From positions 434,001 to 498,000 of the forward strand of contig NZ_CP017580.1 of NCBI RefSeq assembly GCF_001806325.1: DNA of 64,000 nucleotides. The letters run 5' to 3'. This document shows, in pieces, positions 36,042 to 44,207 of this stretch (position 1 is the stretch's first letter; every line of letters starts with the position of its first letter). This DNA is from Curtobacterium sp. BH-2-1-1 (lineage in GTDB: Bacteria; Actinomycetota; Actinomycetes; Actinomycetales; Microbacteriaceae). The position numbers and the translations under genes were made by a program. The notes under the pieces were generated by a model. It was not told the DNA's origin. It did no database searches and saw only the letters and a program-made list of their open reading frames with translations.

Positions 36042-36560
36042 CTACGCGCGCCGGCGCCACTCGAGGAAGCGGTAGCGCGTCCCGTCGACGCGCGACTCCT
36101 GCCACGGCCCCTCGTCGACGAGCGACCACCCGGCCGCCCCGGCGAGCGTCGGCGCCACGGTGTCCCCCGGCACCTCGACGTCGATCACCGTCTCGGAGAC
36201 CCGGTCGGCGAAGGGCACCCCCGCCGCGTACACCTGCCCGCCGCCGATGATCCACACGGGCTCGTCGGTGTCCAGCGCGGTCGCCAGGTCGTGCACGACC
36301 TCGGCCCCGTCGGCCGTCCACGAGCCGTCATGCGTCAGCACGACGTTCCGCCGTCCGGGCAGCGGCCGGAAGCGCTCCGGCAGGGACTCCCACGTGCGAC
36401 GCCCCATCACGACCGTCGCGTCGCCGGTGACCTGCCGGAAGTGCGCGAGGTCCTCCGGTACGTGCCACGGCATCCCGCCGTCGGCCCCGATCACGCCGTT
36501 GGTCGAGCGCGCCCAGACCATCCCGACACCACGGACGGGTTCGGTCCACGAGGACGACAT
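36042..36560 (-). CDS. folA: Dihydrofolate reductase
   Basis: 172 residues. Reduces dihydrofolate with NADPH, restoring folate consumed by ThyA. GMVWARSTNGVIGADGGMPWHVPEDLAHF holds the active site (Asp/Glu at EDLAHF), VMGRRTWESLP and IIGGGQVYAAGV bind NADPH. The ATG at 36560 overlaps the thyA stop by one base (TGATG). Confidence 0.96.
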   Translation of the reverse strand: MSSSWTEPVRGVGMVWARSTNGVIGADGGMPWHVPEDLAHFRQVTGDATVVMGRRTWESLPERFRPLPGRRNVVLTHDGSWTADGAEVVHDLATALDTDEPVWIIGGGQVYAAGVPFADRVSETVIDVEVPGDTVAPTLAGAAGWSLVDEGPWQESRVDGTRYRFLEWRRRA

Positions 36561-37390
36561 CAGACGGCGACCGCGGCCGTGATCGCCGGGTGGTGGTGGT
36601 AGCCGACGACCGTGAAGTCCGCGTACTCGTAGTCGTCGATCGATCCCCGCGGCGCGAGCTCAAGTGTAGGGAGCGCGTACGCCGTCCGGGACAGCTGCTC
36701 CTCCACCTGCTCGACGTGGTTGTCGTAGATATGGCAGTCGCCGCCGGTCCACACGAACTCGCCGACCTCGAGCCCGGTCTGCGCCGCGATCATGTGGGTG
36801 AGCAGCGCGTACGAGGCGATGTTGAAAGGGACGCCGAGGAACATGTCCGCGCTCCGCTGGTAGAGCTGGCACGAGAGCTTGCCGTCGTTGACGTAGAACT
36901 GGAAGAACGCGTGGCACGGGGCGAGCGCCATCTCGGGGATGTCGGCGACGTTCCACGCCGAGACGATCAGGCGGCGGCTGTCCGGGTTCGTCGTGATCTG
37001 CTCGATGACCTGGGCGATCTGGTCGACGTGCTCCCCCGACGGCGTCGGCCACGAGCGCCACTGCACGCCGTACACCGGGCCGAGGTCGCCGTCCTCGTCC
37101 GCCCACTCGTTCCAGATCCGGACGCCGTGCTCCTGCAGCCAGCGGGCGTTGCCGTCGCCGCGCAGGAACCAGAGCAGCTCGTAGGCGACGGACTTGAAGT
37201 GCACCCGCTTCGTCGTGACGAGCGGGAAGCCCTTCGACAGGTCGTACCGGAGCTGTGCGCCGAACAGGCTGCGGGTCCCCGTCCCGGTGCGGTCGCCCTT
37301 CGGAGTCCCTTCGGTGAGGACACGCCGCAGCAGGTCCTCGTAGGGGGTCGCGACGGTGGGGTCGGGCTGCACGGTCTCGCTGTCGGTCAC
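36560..37390 (-). CDS. thyA: Thymidylate synthase
   Basis: 276 residues. Methylates dUMP to dTMP with methylene-tetrahydrofolate. Seen: [19 protein letters not shown], the nucleophile Cys in [53 protein letters not shown] at 37390 follows TAGGCT by seven bases. It forms a two-gene folate/thymidylate operon with folA. Confidence 0.97.
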   Translation of the reverse strand: MTDSETVQPDPTVATPYEDLLRRVLTEGTPKGDRTGTGTRSLFGAQLRYDLSKGFPLVTTKRVHFKSVAYELLWFLRGDGNARWLQEHGVRIWNEWADEDGDLGPVYGVQWRSWPTPSGEHVDQIAQVIEQITTNPDSRRLIVSAWNVADIPEMALAPCHAFFQFYVNDGKLSCQLYQRSADMFLGVPFNIASYALLTHMIAAQTGLEVGEFVWTGGDCHIYDNHVEQVEEQLSRTAYALPTLELAPRGSIDDYEYADFTVVGYHHHPAITAAVAV

Positions 37391-37397
37391 GACCACG

Positions 37398-37403
37398 AGC
37401 CTA
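37398..37403 (-). promoter_or_regulatory. -10 box for thyA-folA (leaderless)
   Basis: TAGGCT on the minus strand, seven bases before the GTG at 37390; selects that GTG over the one at 37396. Confidence 0.5.
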
Positions 37404-37435
37404 CGACGAGCCGGAGACATCCACGGGCAGTTGAG

Positions 37436-37441
37436 TAGCGT
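37436..37441 (+). promoter_or_regulatory. -10 box for the TIGR01777 gene (leaderless)
   Basis: TAGCGT, seven bases before the ATG at 37449; a TTGAG precedes it directly. Confidence 0.45.
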
Positions 37442-37448
37442 GAACGAC

Positions 37449-38360
37449 ATGACGACAGCGCCGCTCTCGATCCTGCTCGCCGGTGCGTCCGGCTTCATCG
37501 GTACGCCCCTCGTCCACGCCCTGCGCGAGGCCGGGCACCACGTCACCACCCTCGTCCGACGAGAGCCGCGCACGGCGAGCGAGTTCCGCTGGTCCCCGGG
37601 CCCCCGGAAGCTCGACCCGGCGATCCTCGACGGCGCCGACGTCGTGATCAACCTCGCCGGCGCGAACATCGGCAAGCTCCCCTGGACCGAGACCTACAAG
37701 CGGGAGATCCTGCAGTCGCGGGTGTCCGCCACCGAGACCCTCGTCGAGGCCATGCGCCACGCGACGAACCCGCCGCCGCTGTTCCTCTCGGGCTCGGCCT
37801 CGGGGGTCTACGGCGACCGCCCCGCCGACGTCCTGCAGGACGACGCGGCCGCCGGCACCGGCTTCCTCGCCGAGGTCTGCACCGCGTGGGAGGCCGCCGC
37901 GAACGCCGCTCCCGAGGGCGTCCGCGTCGTGACGCTCCGCACCGGCATCGTCGTCGGGAAGGGCGGCGGTGCGCTCGCACCGCTCGTCCCGCTCACGAAG
38001 ACCGGGCTCGGCGGCCGCCTCGGCACCGGTGGGCAGCACTGGCCGTGGATCGCCCTCGAGGACGAGGTGGGCGCGATCGTGCACCTCGCGACGAGCCCCG
38101 ACGCCGCGGACGTCGTCGGGCCGGTGAACCTCGCCGGCCCCGAGGCCGCCGTCGCCGACCGCATCACCAAGCGCGTCGCCGAGGACCTGCACCGGCCCTA
38201 CCTCTTCCGGATCCCGGAGTTCGCGCTCCGGCTGCTCCTGCAGCAGGCGGCCGACGAGATGCTCCTGTCGAGCCAGCAGATGGTGCCGACGAAGCTGCTC
38301 GAGTCCGGCTACGCGTTCCGGTACCAGCGCGCCGAGGACGCGGTCGACGCCGCGTTCTGA
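37449..38360 (+). CDS. TIGR01777 family NAD-dependent epimerase-like protein
   Basis: 303 residues. Extended short-chain dehydrogenase fold of the SDR39U1/TIGR01777 family, whose substrate is unknown. Dinucleotide motif [82 protein letters not shown], and the C-terminal family tail [21 protein letters not shown]. It is divergent from thyA and convergent with the TPR gene. Confidence 0.92.
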   Translation: MTTAPLSILLAGASGFIGTPLVHALREAGHHVTTLVRREPRTASEFRWSPGPRKLDPAILDGADVVINLAGANIGKLPWTETYKREILQSRVSATETLVEAMRHATNPPPLFLSGSASGVYGDRPADVLQDDAAAGTGFLAEVCTAWEAAANAAPEGVRVVTLRTGIVVGKGGGALAPLVPLTKTGLGGRLGTGGQHWPWIALEDEVGAIVHLATSPDAADVVGPVNLAGPEAAVADRITKRVAEDLHRPYLFRIPEFALRLLLQQAADEMLLSSQQMVPTKLLESGYAFRYQRAEDAVDAAF

Positions 38361-38379
38361 CGCGACCGGCTGTTAGCCC

Positions 38380-38411
38380 GGAGGCGCGGTGCGGGCCCGC
38401 ACCGCGCCTCC
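38380..38411. repeat. Dispersed palindrome, GGAGGCGCGGTG family, between convergent genes
   Basis: Perfect 16-bp arms GGAGGCGCGGTGCGGG and CCCGCACCGCGCCTCC directly abut. It fills the 53-base gap between the ends of the TIGR01777 gene and the TPR gene and is placed as a bidirectional terminator. Confidence 0.85.
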
Positions 38412-38413
38412 TG

Positions 38414-38875
38414 TCAGGACACGCGTGCCCTGGTGAGCGCTTCGCGCATCGCGGCCCGCGCCCGCTTGCGGTCACCCGCGGCGTCGTAGACGACGCCGAG
38501 TCGGTACCACCCGCGCCAGTCCGTCGGGTCGGACTCGACGGCGGCCTGGTAGTCGGGGAAGAGCTCGTCGGCGGCCTCGCGCGTGGGACGCCCCGAGGGA
38601 CGGACCGGGACGACGTCAGCGGGAGCGCCGCCCTCCTGCTCGAGCCGGGCGCCGAGCCGCGTGATGCGCAGGCCGAAACGGAACTCGAGCACGAGCAGCA
38701 GCGCACCGATCGCCGCGACGACGAAGAGCGCGACGCCGATGCCGATGCCGATCGGGATGCCCGTCGCGATGAACGCCACGGCACGCTGCCCGACGAGCAC
38801 GATGTACAGCGCCAGCAGCACCGCCATGAGCGCCGCGCCCCAGAAGGGCGAACGGAGGGACCGGGTCAGGCGCAC
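38414..38875 (-). CDS. Membrane protein with TPR-like C-terminus
   Basis: 153 residues. Two membrane segments (FWGAALMAVLLALYIVLVG and GIPIGIGIGVALFVVAAIGALLLV), a basic-acidic linker, and one tetratricopeptide-like repeat, DYQAAVESDPTDWRGWYRLGVVYDAAGDRKRARAAMREAL. Function unknown; it may be a cytoplasmic scaffold tethered to the membrane. GTG at 38875 begins five bases after the dapB stop, so they are probably cotranscribed. Confidence 0.82.
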   Translation of the reverse strand: MRLTRSLRSPFWGAALMAVLLALYIVLVGQRAVAFIATGIPIGIGIGVALFVVAAIGALLLVLEFRFGLRITRLGARLEQEGGAPADVVPVRPSGRPTREAADELFPDYQAAVESDPTDWRGWYRLGVVYDAAGDRKRARAAMREALTRARVS

Positions 38876-38880
38876 GGCGG

Positions 38881-39627
38881 TCAGCCGATGCCGAGGACGC
38901 TGCCGAGGCCGACCGTGAGGCCGCGCATCGACCCCACGGCGGACAGCGCCGCCCGGATGCCGGCCACGTAGGCGACGTCGTCGTTCGTGTCGTGCCGGAT
39001 GGTCAGGGTCTCGCCGGGGCCGCTCAGCACCACGTCCTGCACGGCCGTGACGCCCGGCAGACGGAGCGAGTGGATCGGGACGCTCGCGACCTGCTGCCCC
39101 CGCGCGCGCTGGTCGACGTGGGGCGCGTCGACCGGACCGACCTCGCGCCGGGCGTCGGCGATGAGCTCGGCCGTGCGGACCGCGGTGCCCGACGGGGAGT
39201 CGATCTTGCCGGCGTGGTGCGTCTCGACGATCTCGACCGAGGGGAACCACGGAGCGGCGATCGTCGCCAGGTGGGTGCCGAGCACGGACCCGATCGAGAA
39301 GTTCGGGACCACGAAGACGCCCTGCTCCGGACGCGATTCTAGCCCCGCGCGGAGTGTCGCGAGTCGGTCGCCGGACCACCCGGACGTGCCGACGAGCACG
39401 TTCGCGCCGCTCACGAGGGCGTTGTCGACGATCGCGGGGCTGAGCGCCGGGACGGTCACGTCCACCACGATCGCCGCGCCGCCGAACACGTCGGGACCGG
39501 CCTCGTGCGCCCCGTCCTTGGAGGACAGGCTCGCGACGAGCTCGAAGTCGGGCAGTTCCTCGACCACGGCGGCCACGAGGCCCCCGAGACGACCGGTGGC
39601 GCCGACGACGGCGACGGGAGTGACCAT
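38881..39627 (-). CDS. dapB: 4-hydroxy-tetrahydrodipicolinate reductase
   Basis: 248 residues. Second step of the DAP branch. NAD(P) motif VAVVGATGRLGGLVA, LVGTSGWS, NFSIGSVLG, and the catalytic ETHHAGKIDSPSGTA. ATG at 39627 (MVTPVAVVG) is preferred to ATG at 39636 because a TAGGAT box ends seven bases before it, whereas 39636 lies inside that box. Confidence 0.95.
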   Translation of the reverse strand: MVTPVAVVGATGRLGGLVAAVVEELPDFELVASLSSKDGAHEAGPDVFGGAAIVVDVTVPALSPAIVDNALVSGANVLVGTSGWSGDRLATLRAGLESRPEQGVFVVPNFSIGSVLGTHLATIAAPWFPSVEIVETHHAGKIDSPSGTAVRTAELIADARREVGPVDAPHVDQRARGQQVASVPIHSLRLPGVTAVQDVVLSGPGETLTIRHDTNDDVAYVAGIRAALSAVGSMRGLTVGLGSVLGIG

Positions 39628-39634
39628 GTCCACC

Positions 39635-39644
39635 ATCCTAGGAT
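39635..39644. promoter_or_regulatory. Palindromic bidirectional -10 box shared by dapB and the GNAT gene
   Basis: ATCCTAGGAT is a perfect palindrome. On the plus strand TAGGAT (39639-39644) lies six bases before the GNAT ATG at 39651. On the minus strand TAGGAT (39640-39635) lies seven bases before the dapB ATG at 39627. The two start codons are only 23 bases apart, so both transcripts would be leaderless and RNA polymerase could open this site in one direction at a time. Confidence 0.65.
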
Positions 39645-39650
39645 CGACGC

Positions 39651-40127
39651 ATGACGCTCGAGGTCAGGACCGTGCCGGCAGACATCCCCGAGGTCGACGC
39701 GCTGCTCGACGCGTACCTCGACGAGCGCGAGGCCACGTTCGCGAGCGCGCAGGGGTCGTACTCGCGGAAGCGCACCCCGGCGGCCGAGTTCACGCCGCCG
39801 GTCGGCACCTTCGTCGTCGCGTACGACGGAGGTCGCGCGGTCGGGTGCGGCGGCCTCCGCCGGATCCCCGACGACGGCGACGACGTCCGGTTCGAGGTGA
39901 AACACGTCTTCGTGACCCCGGAGGGGCGCGGACGCGGCGTGGCGACGGCGGTCATGGACGCGCTCGAGGCACGCGGTGTCGAGCTCGGCGCGACGGCGAT
40001 CGTGCTCGACACGAACGACTCCCTCGTCGCCGCCGGTGCGATGTACCGCGGTCGGGGCTACGAGCGGGTACCCGCGTTCAACGAGAACCCGAACGCGACC
40101 GCCTGGTACCGCAAGCCGGTGCGCTGA
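39651..40127 (+). CDS. GNAT family N-acetyltransferase
   Basis: 158 residues. GCN5-type fold: FVVAYDGGRAVGCGGLRRI, acetyl-CoA loop VFVTPEGRGRGVATAVM, and a C-terminal YRGRGYERVPAFNENPNATAWYRK typical of small-molecule or amino-acid acetyltransferases. Substrate unknown. ATG at 39651 is set by the shared palindromic promoter. DoxX follows after 33 bases. Confidence 0.9.
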   Translation: MTLEVRTVPADIPEVDALLDAYLDEREATFASAQGSYSRKRTPAAEFTPPVGTFVVAYDGGRAVGCGGLRRIPDDGDDVRFEVKHVFVTPEGRGRGVATAVMDALEARGVELGATAIVLDTNDSLVAAGAMYRGRGYERVPAFNENPNATAWYRKPVR

Positions 40128-40160
40128 GGCGATCCGCGCCTCCGCTCCGAACGGCAGGGC

Positions 40161-40652
40161 ATGGTCCTGCTCCTCCGTGCCCTCGACTCCCCGACCCGCC
40201 TGCCGTTCCTCTCGATCTCGCTCGTCCGGGTCGCGCTCGGACTGTTCTTCGCCGCGTCCGGGTGGAACAAGACCGTGACCGCTCCGGGTCGCGCGGCGAT
40301 GGCGGAGACGATCCGTTCGATCGGCGCGCCGGTGCCCGAGCTCACAGCCACCGTGGTCGCGGGCTGCGAGCTCGTCTTCGGCGTGCTGCTCGCCGTCGGC
40401 CTCGTGACGCGGGCGGCTGCGGCCGTGATTGGCGTGATCAGCACGGTCGCGCTCACGACCGTGGCGGTCCACCAGCTCGGGCCGGCGGACGCGGTGACCT
40501 GGTACAGCGACCTGCTGTACCTGCCCGAGGTGCTGTACCTGCTCCTCGCGGTGGTGCTGGTCGCGCTCGGCGGTGGGCCGTTCGGGCTGGACCGGGTGCT
40601 CCGAGCGCGGGTCGCCGCACTCCGGGCGCGCAGGGCCCGTCAGACGGGTTGA
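40161..40652 (+). CDS. DoxX family membrane protein
   Basis: 163 residues with four membrane segments. DoxX hallmarks: SLVRVALGLFFAASGWNKTV near the N-terminus and ELVFGVLLAVGLVTRAAAAVI. DoxX proteins are linked to thiosulfate or thiol redox and detoxification, but no specific role can be given. GGCAGGG precedes the ATG. Its last 13 bases overlap the convergent phosphatase gene. Confidence 0.88.
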   Translation: MVLLLRALDSPTRLPFLSISLVRVALGLFFAASGWNKTVTAPGRAAMAETIRSIGAPVPELTATVVAGCELVFGVLLAVGLVTRAAAAVIGVISTVALTTVAVHQLGPADAVTWYSDLLYLPEVLYLLLAVVLVALGGGPFGLDRVLRARVAALRARRARQTG

Positions 40653-41242
40653 CCGACCGGCAGGCCCGTCCTGAGCTCGACGGGCAGGTGCGCCAGGTCG
40701 TTGAGCGCGACGACCTCGGCCGGCTTGGCCGAGCGGATCCGGATGATCGTCAACGCCGTGTGCGCCACGTTCGTCCCCATCCAGCGCCACTCGGGTGCCT
40801 GGAACGCCTCGCGCACGAACCAGCCGATGACGGCGTTGTGCGTGATGAGGAGGTCGTGCCGGTCCTCGCGTGCCGGGGTGAACCACTCCGCCACCGCATC
40901 GCCCATCTGGGCCTGCCCGGCGACGATCTCCTCTTCCGTGATGCCGCCGTACCACCCCTGGTAGGCGTGCGGCATGTCCGGCGTCGGACCCGACGGGATG
41001 CAGTCGAAGAGCAGGGTCGACGGCTCGGGCTCGATCGCCGGGAGCCGCTGCGACAGGAACGACGCGGTCTCGCTCGGCGCTTCGAGCGGCGAGTGGTAGA
41101 CGCCGTCGAACGGCACGCCGCCGAGACGGTCCGCGACGAGCATCGCCTGCCGCTTGCCGCGCTCGGACAGCTTGCCGTCCCGCAGCCCGTGTTCGGCGTC
41201 CTGGTGTTCTCCGTGCCGGACGAGGTAGAGGTAGTGCGACAT
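40640..41242 (-). CDS. Histidine phosphatase family protein
   Basis: 200 residues. Phosphoglycerate mutase-like fold: catalytic RHG in LYLVRHGEHQDAEHGLRDG, SERGKRQAMLVADRL, YHSPLEAPSETA, and the second His in LLITHNAVIGWFV. Substrate not predictable. ATG at 41242 lies eight bases after the M16 peptidase stop, so the two are probably cotranscribed. It overlaps DoxX tail to tail by 13 bases. Confidence 0.9.
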   Translation of the reverse strand: MSHYLYLVRHGEHQDAEHGLRDGKLSERGKRQAMLVADRLGGVPFDGVYHSPLEAPSETASFLSQRLPAIEPEPSTLLFDCIPSGPTPDMPHAYQGWYGGITEEEIVAGQAQMGDAVAEWFTPAREDRHDLLITHNAVIGWFVREAFQAPEWRWMGTNVAHTALTIIRIRSAKPAEVVALNDLAHLPVELRTGLPVGQPV

Positions 41243-41250
41243 GTCGGTGC

Positions 41251-42585
41251 TCAACCGCCGATCCCGATCGCGGCCGCGAGCTCGTCCTGCTGCACCGCAC
41301 CGACCACCGAGGTGATCGTGGGCCGGGTCAGGAGGTCGCGGGCCAGGTCGAGGACGTCGTCGGTGGTGACCCGGTCCACGCGCTCGAGGGCGGTGGCCAG
41401 GTCGGTGAACTCCCCCGTGCCGAGCTCGGACCGGCCGAGTCGGGTCATCCGGGCGTCGGAGTCCTCGAGCGAGAGCGTGAGCGCCCCCTCGATCTGCCCC
41501 TTCGCGCGACGGAGCTCGTCGCTGGTGATGCCGTCGTCGACCATCCGGCGGAACTCCGCGTCGACGATCTCGACCACCCCGGCCACGTTGTCGGGGGCAC
41601 ACCCGGCGTAGACGCCGAAGGCACCGTTGTCGAGGTAGGCGGGCGCGAAGGAGCTCACCGCGTAGGCGAGTCCGCGGCGCTCGCGCACCTCTTGGAAGAG
41701 TCGGGAGCTCATGCCGCCGCCGAGCACGGCGTTGAGCACGCTGAGGACCGGCCGCCGTTCGTCACGGAGGTCGAGGCCCTGCGACCCGCGGAGCATCGAG
41801 ACCTGTTCGGTCGGACGGTGCACGACCGAGAGCTTGGGGATCGCCGGGTCCGCCACCGGCTGCGGCGTGCGCCGTGCCAGCGGAGCAGCGTTCGGGGCGC
41901 CCTGGAACACGGCCTCGACGAGCTCGCAGAAGCGGTCGTGGTCGATCGCCCCGGCGGCGGTGACGACGATGCCGTTCGGCGCGTAGTGCTCGCGGTAGTG
42001 GGCGAGGACCTCGTCCCGCTGCACGGCGCGGATGCTCTCCGGTGTGCCGCCGATCGGCCGGCCGAGGGCGTGCCCGTCGAAGGCCGCGGCGAAGAACGCC
42101 TCGCCGGCGACGTCGGCCGGGTCGTCCGCCGCCATCGCCAGCTCTTCGAGGATGACCCCGCGCTCGATGTCGAACGCCGCGTCGTCGAGGACGGAGCCGG
42201 TGACCATGTCGCCGATGACCGAGACGGCCATCGGGACGTCGGCGTCACGGACCCGTGCGTAGTAGCACGTGTACTCCTTGGCGGTCGCGGCGTTGTGCTC
42301 GCCGCCGACGGAGTCGAACGAGATCGCGATGTCGAGGGCCGACCGGGTCCGGGTGCCCTTGAACAACAGGTGTTCGAGGAAGTGCGTCGAGCCGTACTGG
42401 CCGTCGCGTTCGTCGCGGGAGCCGACCCCGACCCAGAAGCCGAGGCTCGTCGAACTCGCTCCGGGCATGGCCTCGGTCAGGACCCGCACGCCGGACGGGA
42501 GGACGGTTCGGCGGACGAAGGCGCCCCCGGACGTCAGGAACGACGTGTCCGGGGCCTCGAGCGGCAACGGCACTGGGTGGTTCAT
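41251..42585 (-). CDS. M16 family metallopeptidase (pitrilysin/processing-peptidase type)
   Basis: 444 residues. Zinc motif HFLEHLLFKGT (HxxEH) near residue 63, GVGSRDERDGQYGSTHFLEH, and the downstream Glu in RGVILEELAM. The second half has GGGMSSRLFQEVRERRGLAYAV. Soluble, no signal peptide. ATG at 42585 has TAGGCT eight bases upstream. pnp and rpsO, the usual actinobacterial neighbours of this peptidase, are both nearby, but further away than usual. Confidence 0.93.
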   Translation of the reverse strand: MNHPVPLPLEAPDTSFLTSGGAFVRRTVLPSGVRVLTEAMPGASSTSLGFWVGVGSRDERDGQYGSTHFLEHLLFKGTRTRSALDIAISFDSVGGEHNAATAKEYTCYYARVRDADVPMAVSVIGDMVTGSVLDDAAFDIERGVILEELAMAADDPADVAGEAFFAAAFDGHALGRPIGGTPESIRAVQRDEVLAHYREHYAPNGIVVTAAGAIDHDRFCELVEAVFQGAPNAAPLARRTPQPVADPAIPKLSVVHRPTEQVSMLRGSQGLDLRDERRPVLSVLNAVLGGGMSSRLFQEVRERRGLAYAVSSFAPAYLDNGAFGVYAGCAPDNVAGVVEIVDAEFRRMVDDGITSDELRRAKGQIEGALTLSLEDSDARMTRLGRSELGTGEFTDLATALERVDRVTTDDVLDLARDLLTRPTITSVVGAVQQDELAAAIGIGG

Positions 42586-42668
42586 CGCAGACGAGCCTAC
42601 TGACCCCGGAGCGCCCGTCGCCCAGTTTCCACAGCCGCTCACGGTGTCACTCGAAGTGGGGTACAGAT

Positions 42669-42704
42669 AAGGAGGATAGAAAGACTCGTCTGTCTGTCCT
42701 CCTT
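42669..42704. promoter_or_regulatory. 36-bp palindrome upstream of tetR, candidate operator
   Basis: AAGGAGGATAGAAAGAC (42669-42685) and GTCTGTCTGTCCTCCTT (42688-42704) are inverse at 15 of 17 positions around a TC centre. The inner AGAC-TC-GTCT has the form of TetR-family operators. It lies just before TACAGT (42709-42714), a possible -10, and between the divergent M16 and TetR genes, so it could govern both. Confidence 0.55.
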
Positions 42705-42720
42705 GTGGTACAGTTCTCGT

Positions 42721-42755
42721 ACCGGATCGGAAGCCCCCCTATATTCCGATCCGGT
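42721..42755 (+). promoter_or_regulatory. Perfect 12-bp hairpin at the 5' end of the tetR leader
   Basis: ACCGGATCGGAA (42721-42732) and TTCCGATCCGGT (42744-42755) around 11 bases. If TACAGT is the -10, the mRNA would start about here and carry this stem at its very 5' end, followed by an ~80-base leader to the GTG. It may protect the mRNA, be a second operator, or act in attenuation. Confidence 0.5.
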
Positions 42756-42834
42756 GGCTCGGGACATCAGTCCTCACGCGGCACGAGTCCCCCCGCTCCG
42801 CCGCGGAGCCGATGAGCCCAAGGAGAGCCACGCT

Positions 42835-43482
42835 GTGACGGTCGATTCCCCCCAACCGACCGTCCAGCGTCTCCCTGGCCCGAGCACGAACCTCGCGTCG
42901 CCGGACGGGTCGAGCGTCCCCCCGGCTCCCCGTTCCGGCGGCGCGAAGGTCCGGATCCTCGAGACCGCCACGCGGCTCTTCTACGAAGAGGGCATCCACG
43001 GCGTGGGCGTCGACCGTCTCATCTCCGAGGCGAGCGTCACGAAGGCGACGTTCTACAAGCACTACGGGTCGAAGGACAACCTGATCCTGGCCTACATCCG
43101 GACGCAGCACGAGCGCGTGCAGCAGCGGATGGAACAGCTCATCGCCGATGCCGGCTCGCCCGAGGCAGCCGTCCGGGCCTGGGTCACGGCCCTCACTGAC
43201 GAGGTCAACGACCCCGACTTCCGCGGCTGCGCGTTCCTCAACGCCGCCGCCGAGTACCACGACCCGCGCGACCCCGTGCGCGAGGTCGTCGCGATGCACC
43301 GCGACTGGTACACCGAGCGACTGGCCGACCTGCTGCAGGAGTCCGGCCACACCCTGCCGGGCGACGGTGCGGACGAGCTCATGCTCGCACGCGACGGCGC
43401 CATGTCCGGCGCGTACGCCGGTGACGCGATCGCGGCGACGGCGGCCCTCGGCCGCGTCGTCGAGCGCGTGCTCGCCGCCTGA
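42835..43482 (+). CDS. TetR family transcriptional regulator
   Basis: 215 residues. After a ~35-residue Pro/Ser-rich tail, the TetR HTH reads VRILETATRLFYEEGIHGVGVDRLISEASVTKATFYKHYGSKDNLI. The C-terminal ligand domain (RGCAFLNAAAEYHDPRDPVREVV) resembles the TetR_C_11/LmrA-YxaF-like group. GTG at 42835 follows AAGGAG. Its long structured leader contrasts with the leaderless genes around it. It likely binds the palindrome at 42669-42704. Confidence 0.9.
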   Translation: MTVDSPQPTVQRLPGPSTNLASPDGSSVPPAPRSGGAKVRILETATRLFYEEGIHGVGVDRLISEASVTKATFYKHYGSKDNLILAYIRTQHERVQQRMEQLIADAGSPEAAVRAWVTALTDEVNDPDFRGCAFLNAAAEYHDPRDPVREVVAMHRDWYTERLADLLQESGHTLPGDGADELMLARDGAMSGAYAGDAIAATAALGRVVERVLAA

Positions 43483-43523
43483 CGACGCACGTCGCGTCGA
43501 CGAACGCGACCGTCTGTCGGCCT

Positions 43524-43555
43524 GGAGGCACGGGTCGGCCCCGCACCGCGCCTCC
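43524..43555. repeat. Degenerate GGAGGCGCGGTG-family palindrome
   Basis: GGAGGCACGGG on the left and CCGCACCGCGCCTCC on the right, imperfectly paired, 41 bases after tetR. The position suggests a terminator. Confidence 0.6.
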
Positions 43556-43597
43556 CGTCCGCCGGTCGGCACCGAGCGACATCCGAGCACGCGGGTG

Positions 43598-43603
43598 TTG
43601 GCT
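43598..43603 (+). promoter_or_regulatory. -10-like box for the PEBP gene
   Basis: TTGGCT followed by six bases and ATG at 43610. The second base departs from TAnnnT; the GGGGAC just before ATG could instead act as a ribosome-binding site. Confidence 0.35.
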
Positions 43604-43609
43604 GGGGAC

Positions 43610-44137
43610 ATGGCCAACGACCCCAACTGGAACCTCCCCGAGGTCCCGACCTTCACCCTGACCAGCCCCGACTTCACCGAGGGCGGCGTGCTCCCGACGT
43701 CCGCCCGCGGCACCGACGCCGGCGGCGAGGACCGCTCCCCCGCGCTCGAGTGGTCCGGCGCTCCGGAGGGCACGCAGAGCTTCGTGCTCACGGTGTACGA
43801 CCCCGATGCCCCGACGGGGTCCGGGTTCTGGCACTGGAGCCTCACGGACGTCCCGGCGTCGGCGACCTCGCTGCCGGCCGGTGCCGGGACCGACGACGCG
43901 CTGCTCCCCGCCGAGGCGCTGCGCCGCCGCAACGAGTTCGGCACGGACACGTTCCTCGGCGCGGCACCGCCCGCCGGGCACGGGCCGCACCGGTACTTCT
44001 TCACGCTGAGCGCGCTCGATGTGCCCGTCCTCGAGGCGCCCGCGGACGCGACGCCCGCGGTGGTCGGCTTCGTGCTCCGCGAGCACCTGCTCGGCCGCGC
44101 GCAGCTCGTCGGCACGCAGGAGACCCCCGCCGCGTAG
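43610..44137 (+). CDS. YbhB/YbcL family phosphatidylethanolamine-binding-like protein
   Basis: 175 residues. PEBP fold: SPALEWSGAPEGTQSFVLTVYDPDAPTGSGFWHW is the family signature, followed by GHGPHRYFFTLSALD and a C-terminal LREHLLGRAQLVG. Cytoplasmic, no signal peptide. Bacterial members are of unknown function, some thought to inhibit proteases. Convergent with pnp across a terminator. Confidence 0.93.
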   Translation: MANDPNWNLPEVPTFTLTSPDFTEGGVLPTSARGTDAGGEDRSPALEWSGAPEGTQSFVLTVYDPDAPTGSGFWHWSLTDVPASATSLPAGAGTDDALLPAEALRRRNEFGTDTFLGAAPPAGHGPHRYFFTLSALDVPVLEAPADATPAVVGFVLREHLLGRAQLVGTQETPAA

Positions 44138-44148
44138 TCCCGCAACGG

Positions 44149-44186
44149 CGAACGGCCGCCGCCCCGGAAGGGACGGCGGCCGTTCG
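44149..44186. terminator. Bidirectional terminator between the PEBP gene and pnp
   Basis: CGAACGGCCGCCG (44149-44161) and CGGCGGCCGTTCG (44174-44186), perfect 13-bp stem, 12-base loop. Confidence 0.85.
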
Positions 44187-44207
44187 TGCGTCAGGACGCG
44201 GGAGGGA

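Noticed and set aside
29931..36602. An uninterrupted plus-strand open frame of more than 2200 codons opposite ftsK, rnj and dapA
   Set aside because: It mirrors the codon structure of well-conserved minus-strand genes and has no recognisable domain. In very GC-rich DNA stop codons are rare in the antisense frame, so this is a composition artefact.
42661..42835. A metabolite riboswitch in the tetR leader
   Set aside because: Only two simple hairpins are visible, and no sequence matches a known riboswitch class; operator and 5' stabiliser readings are simpler.
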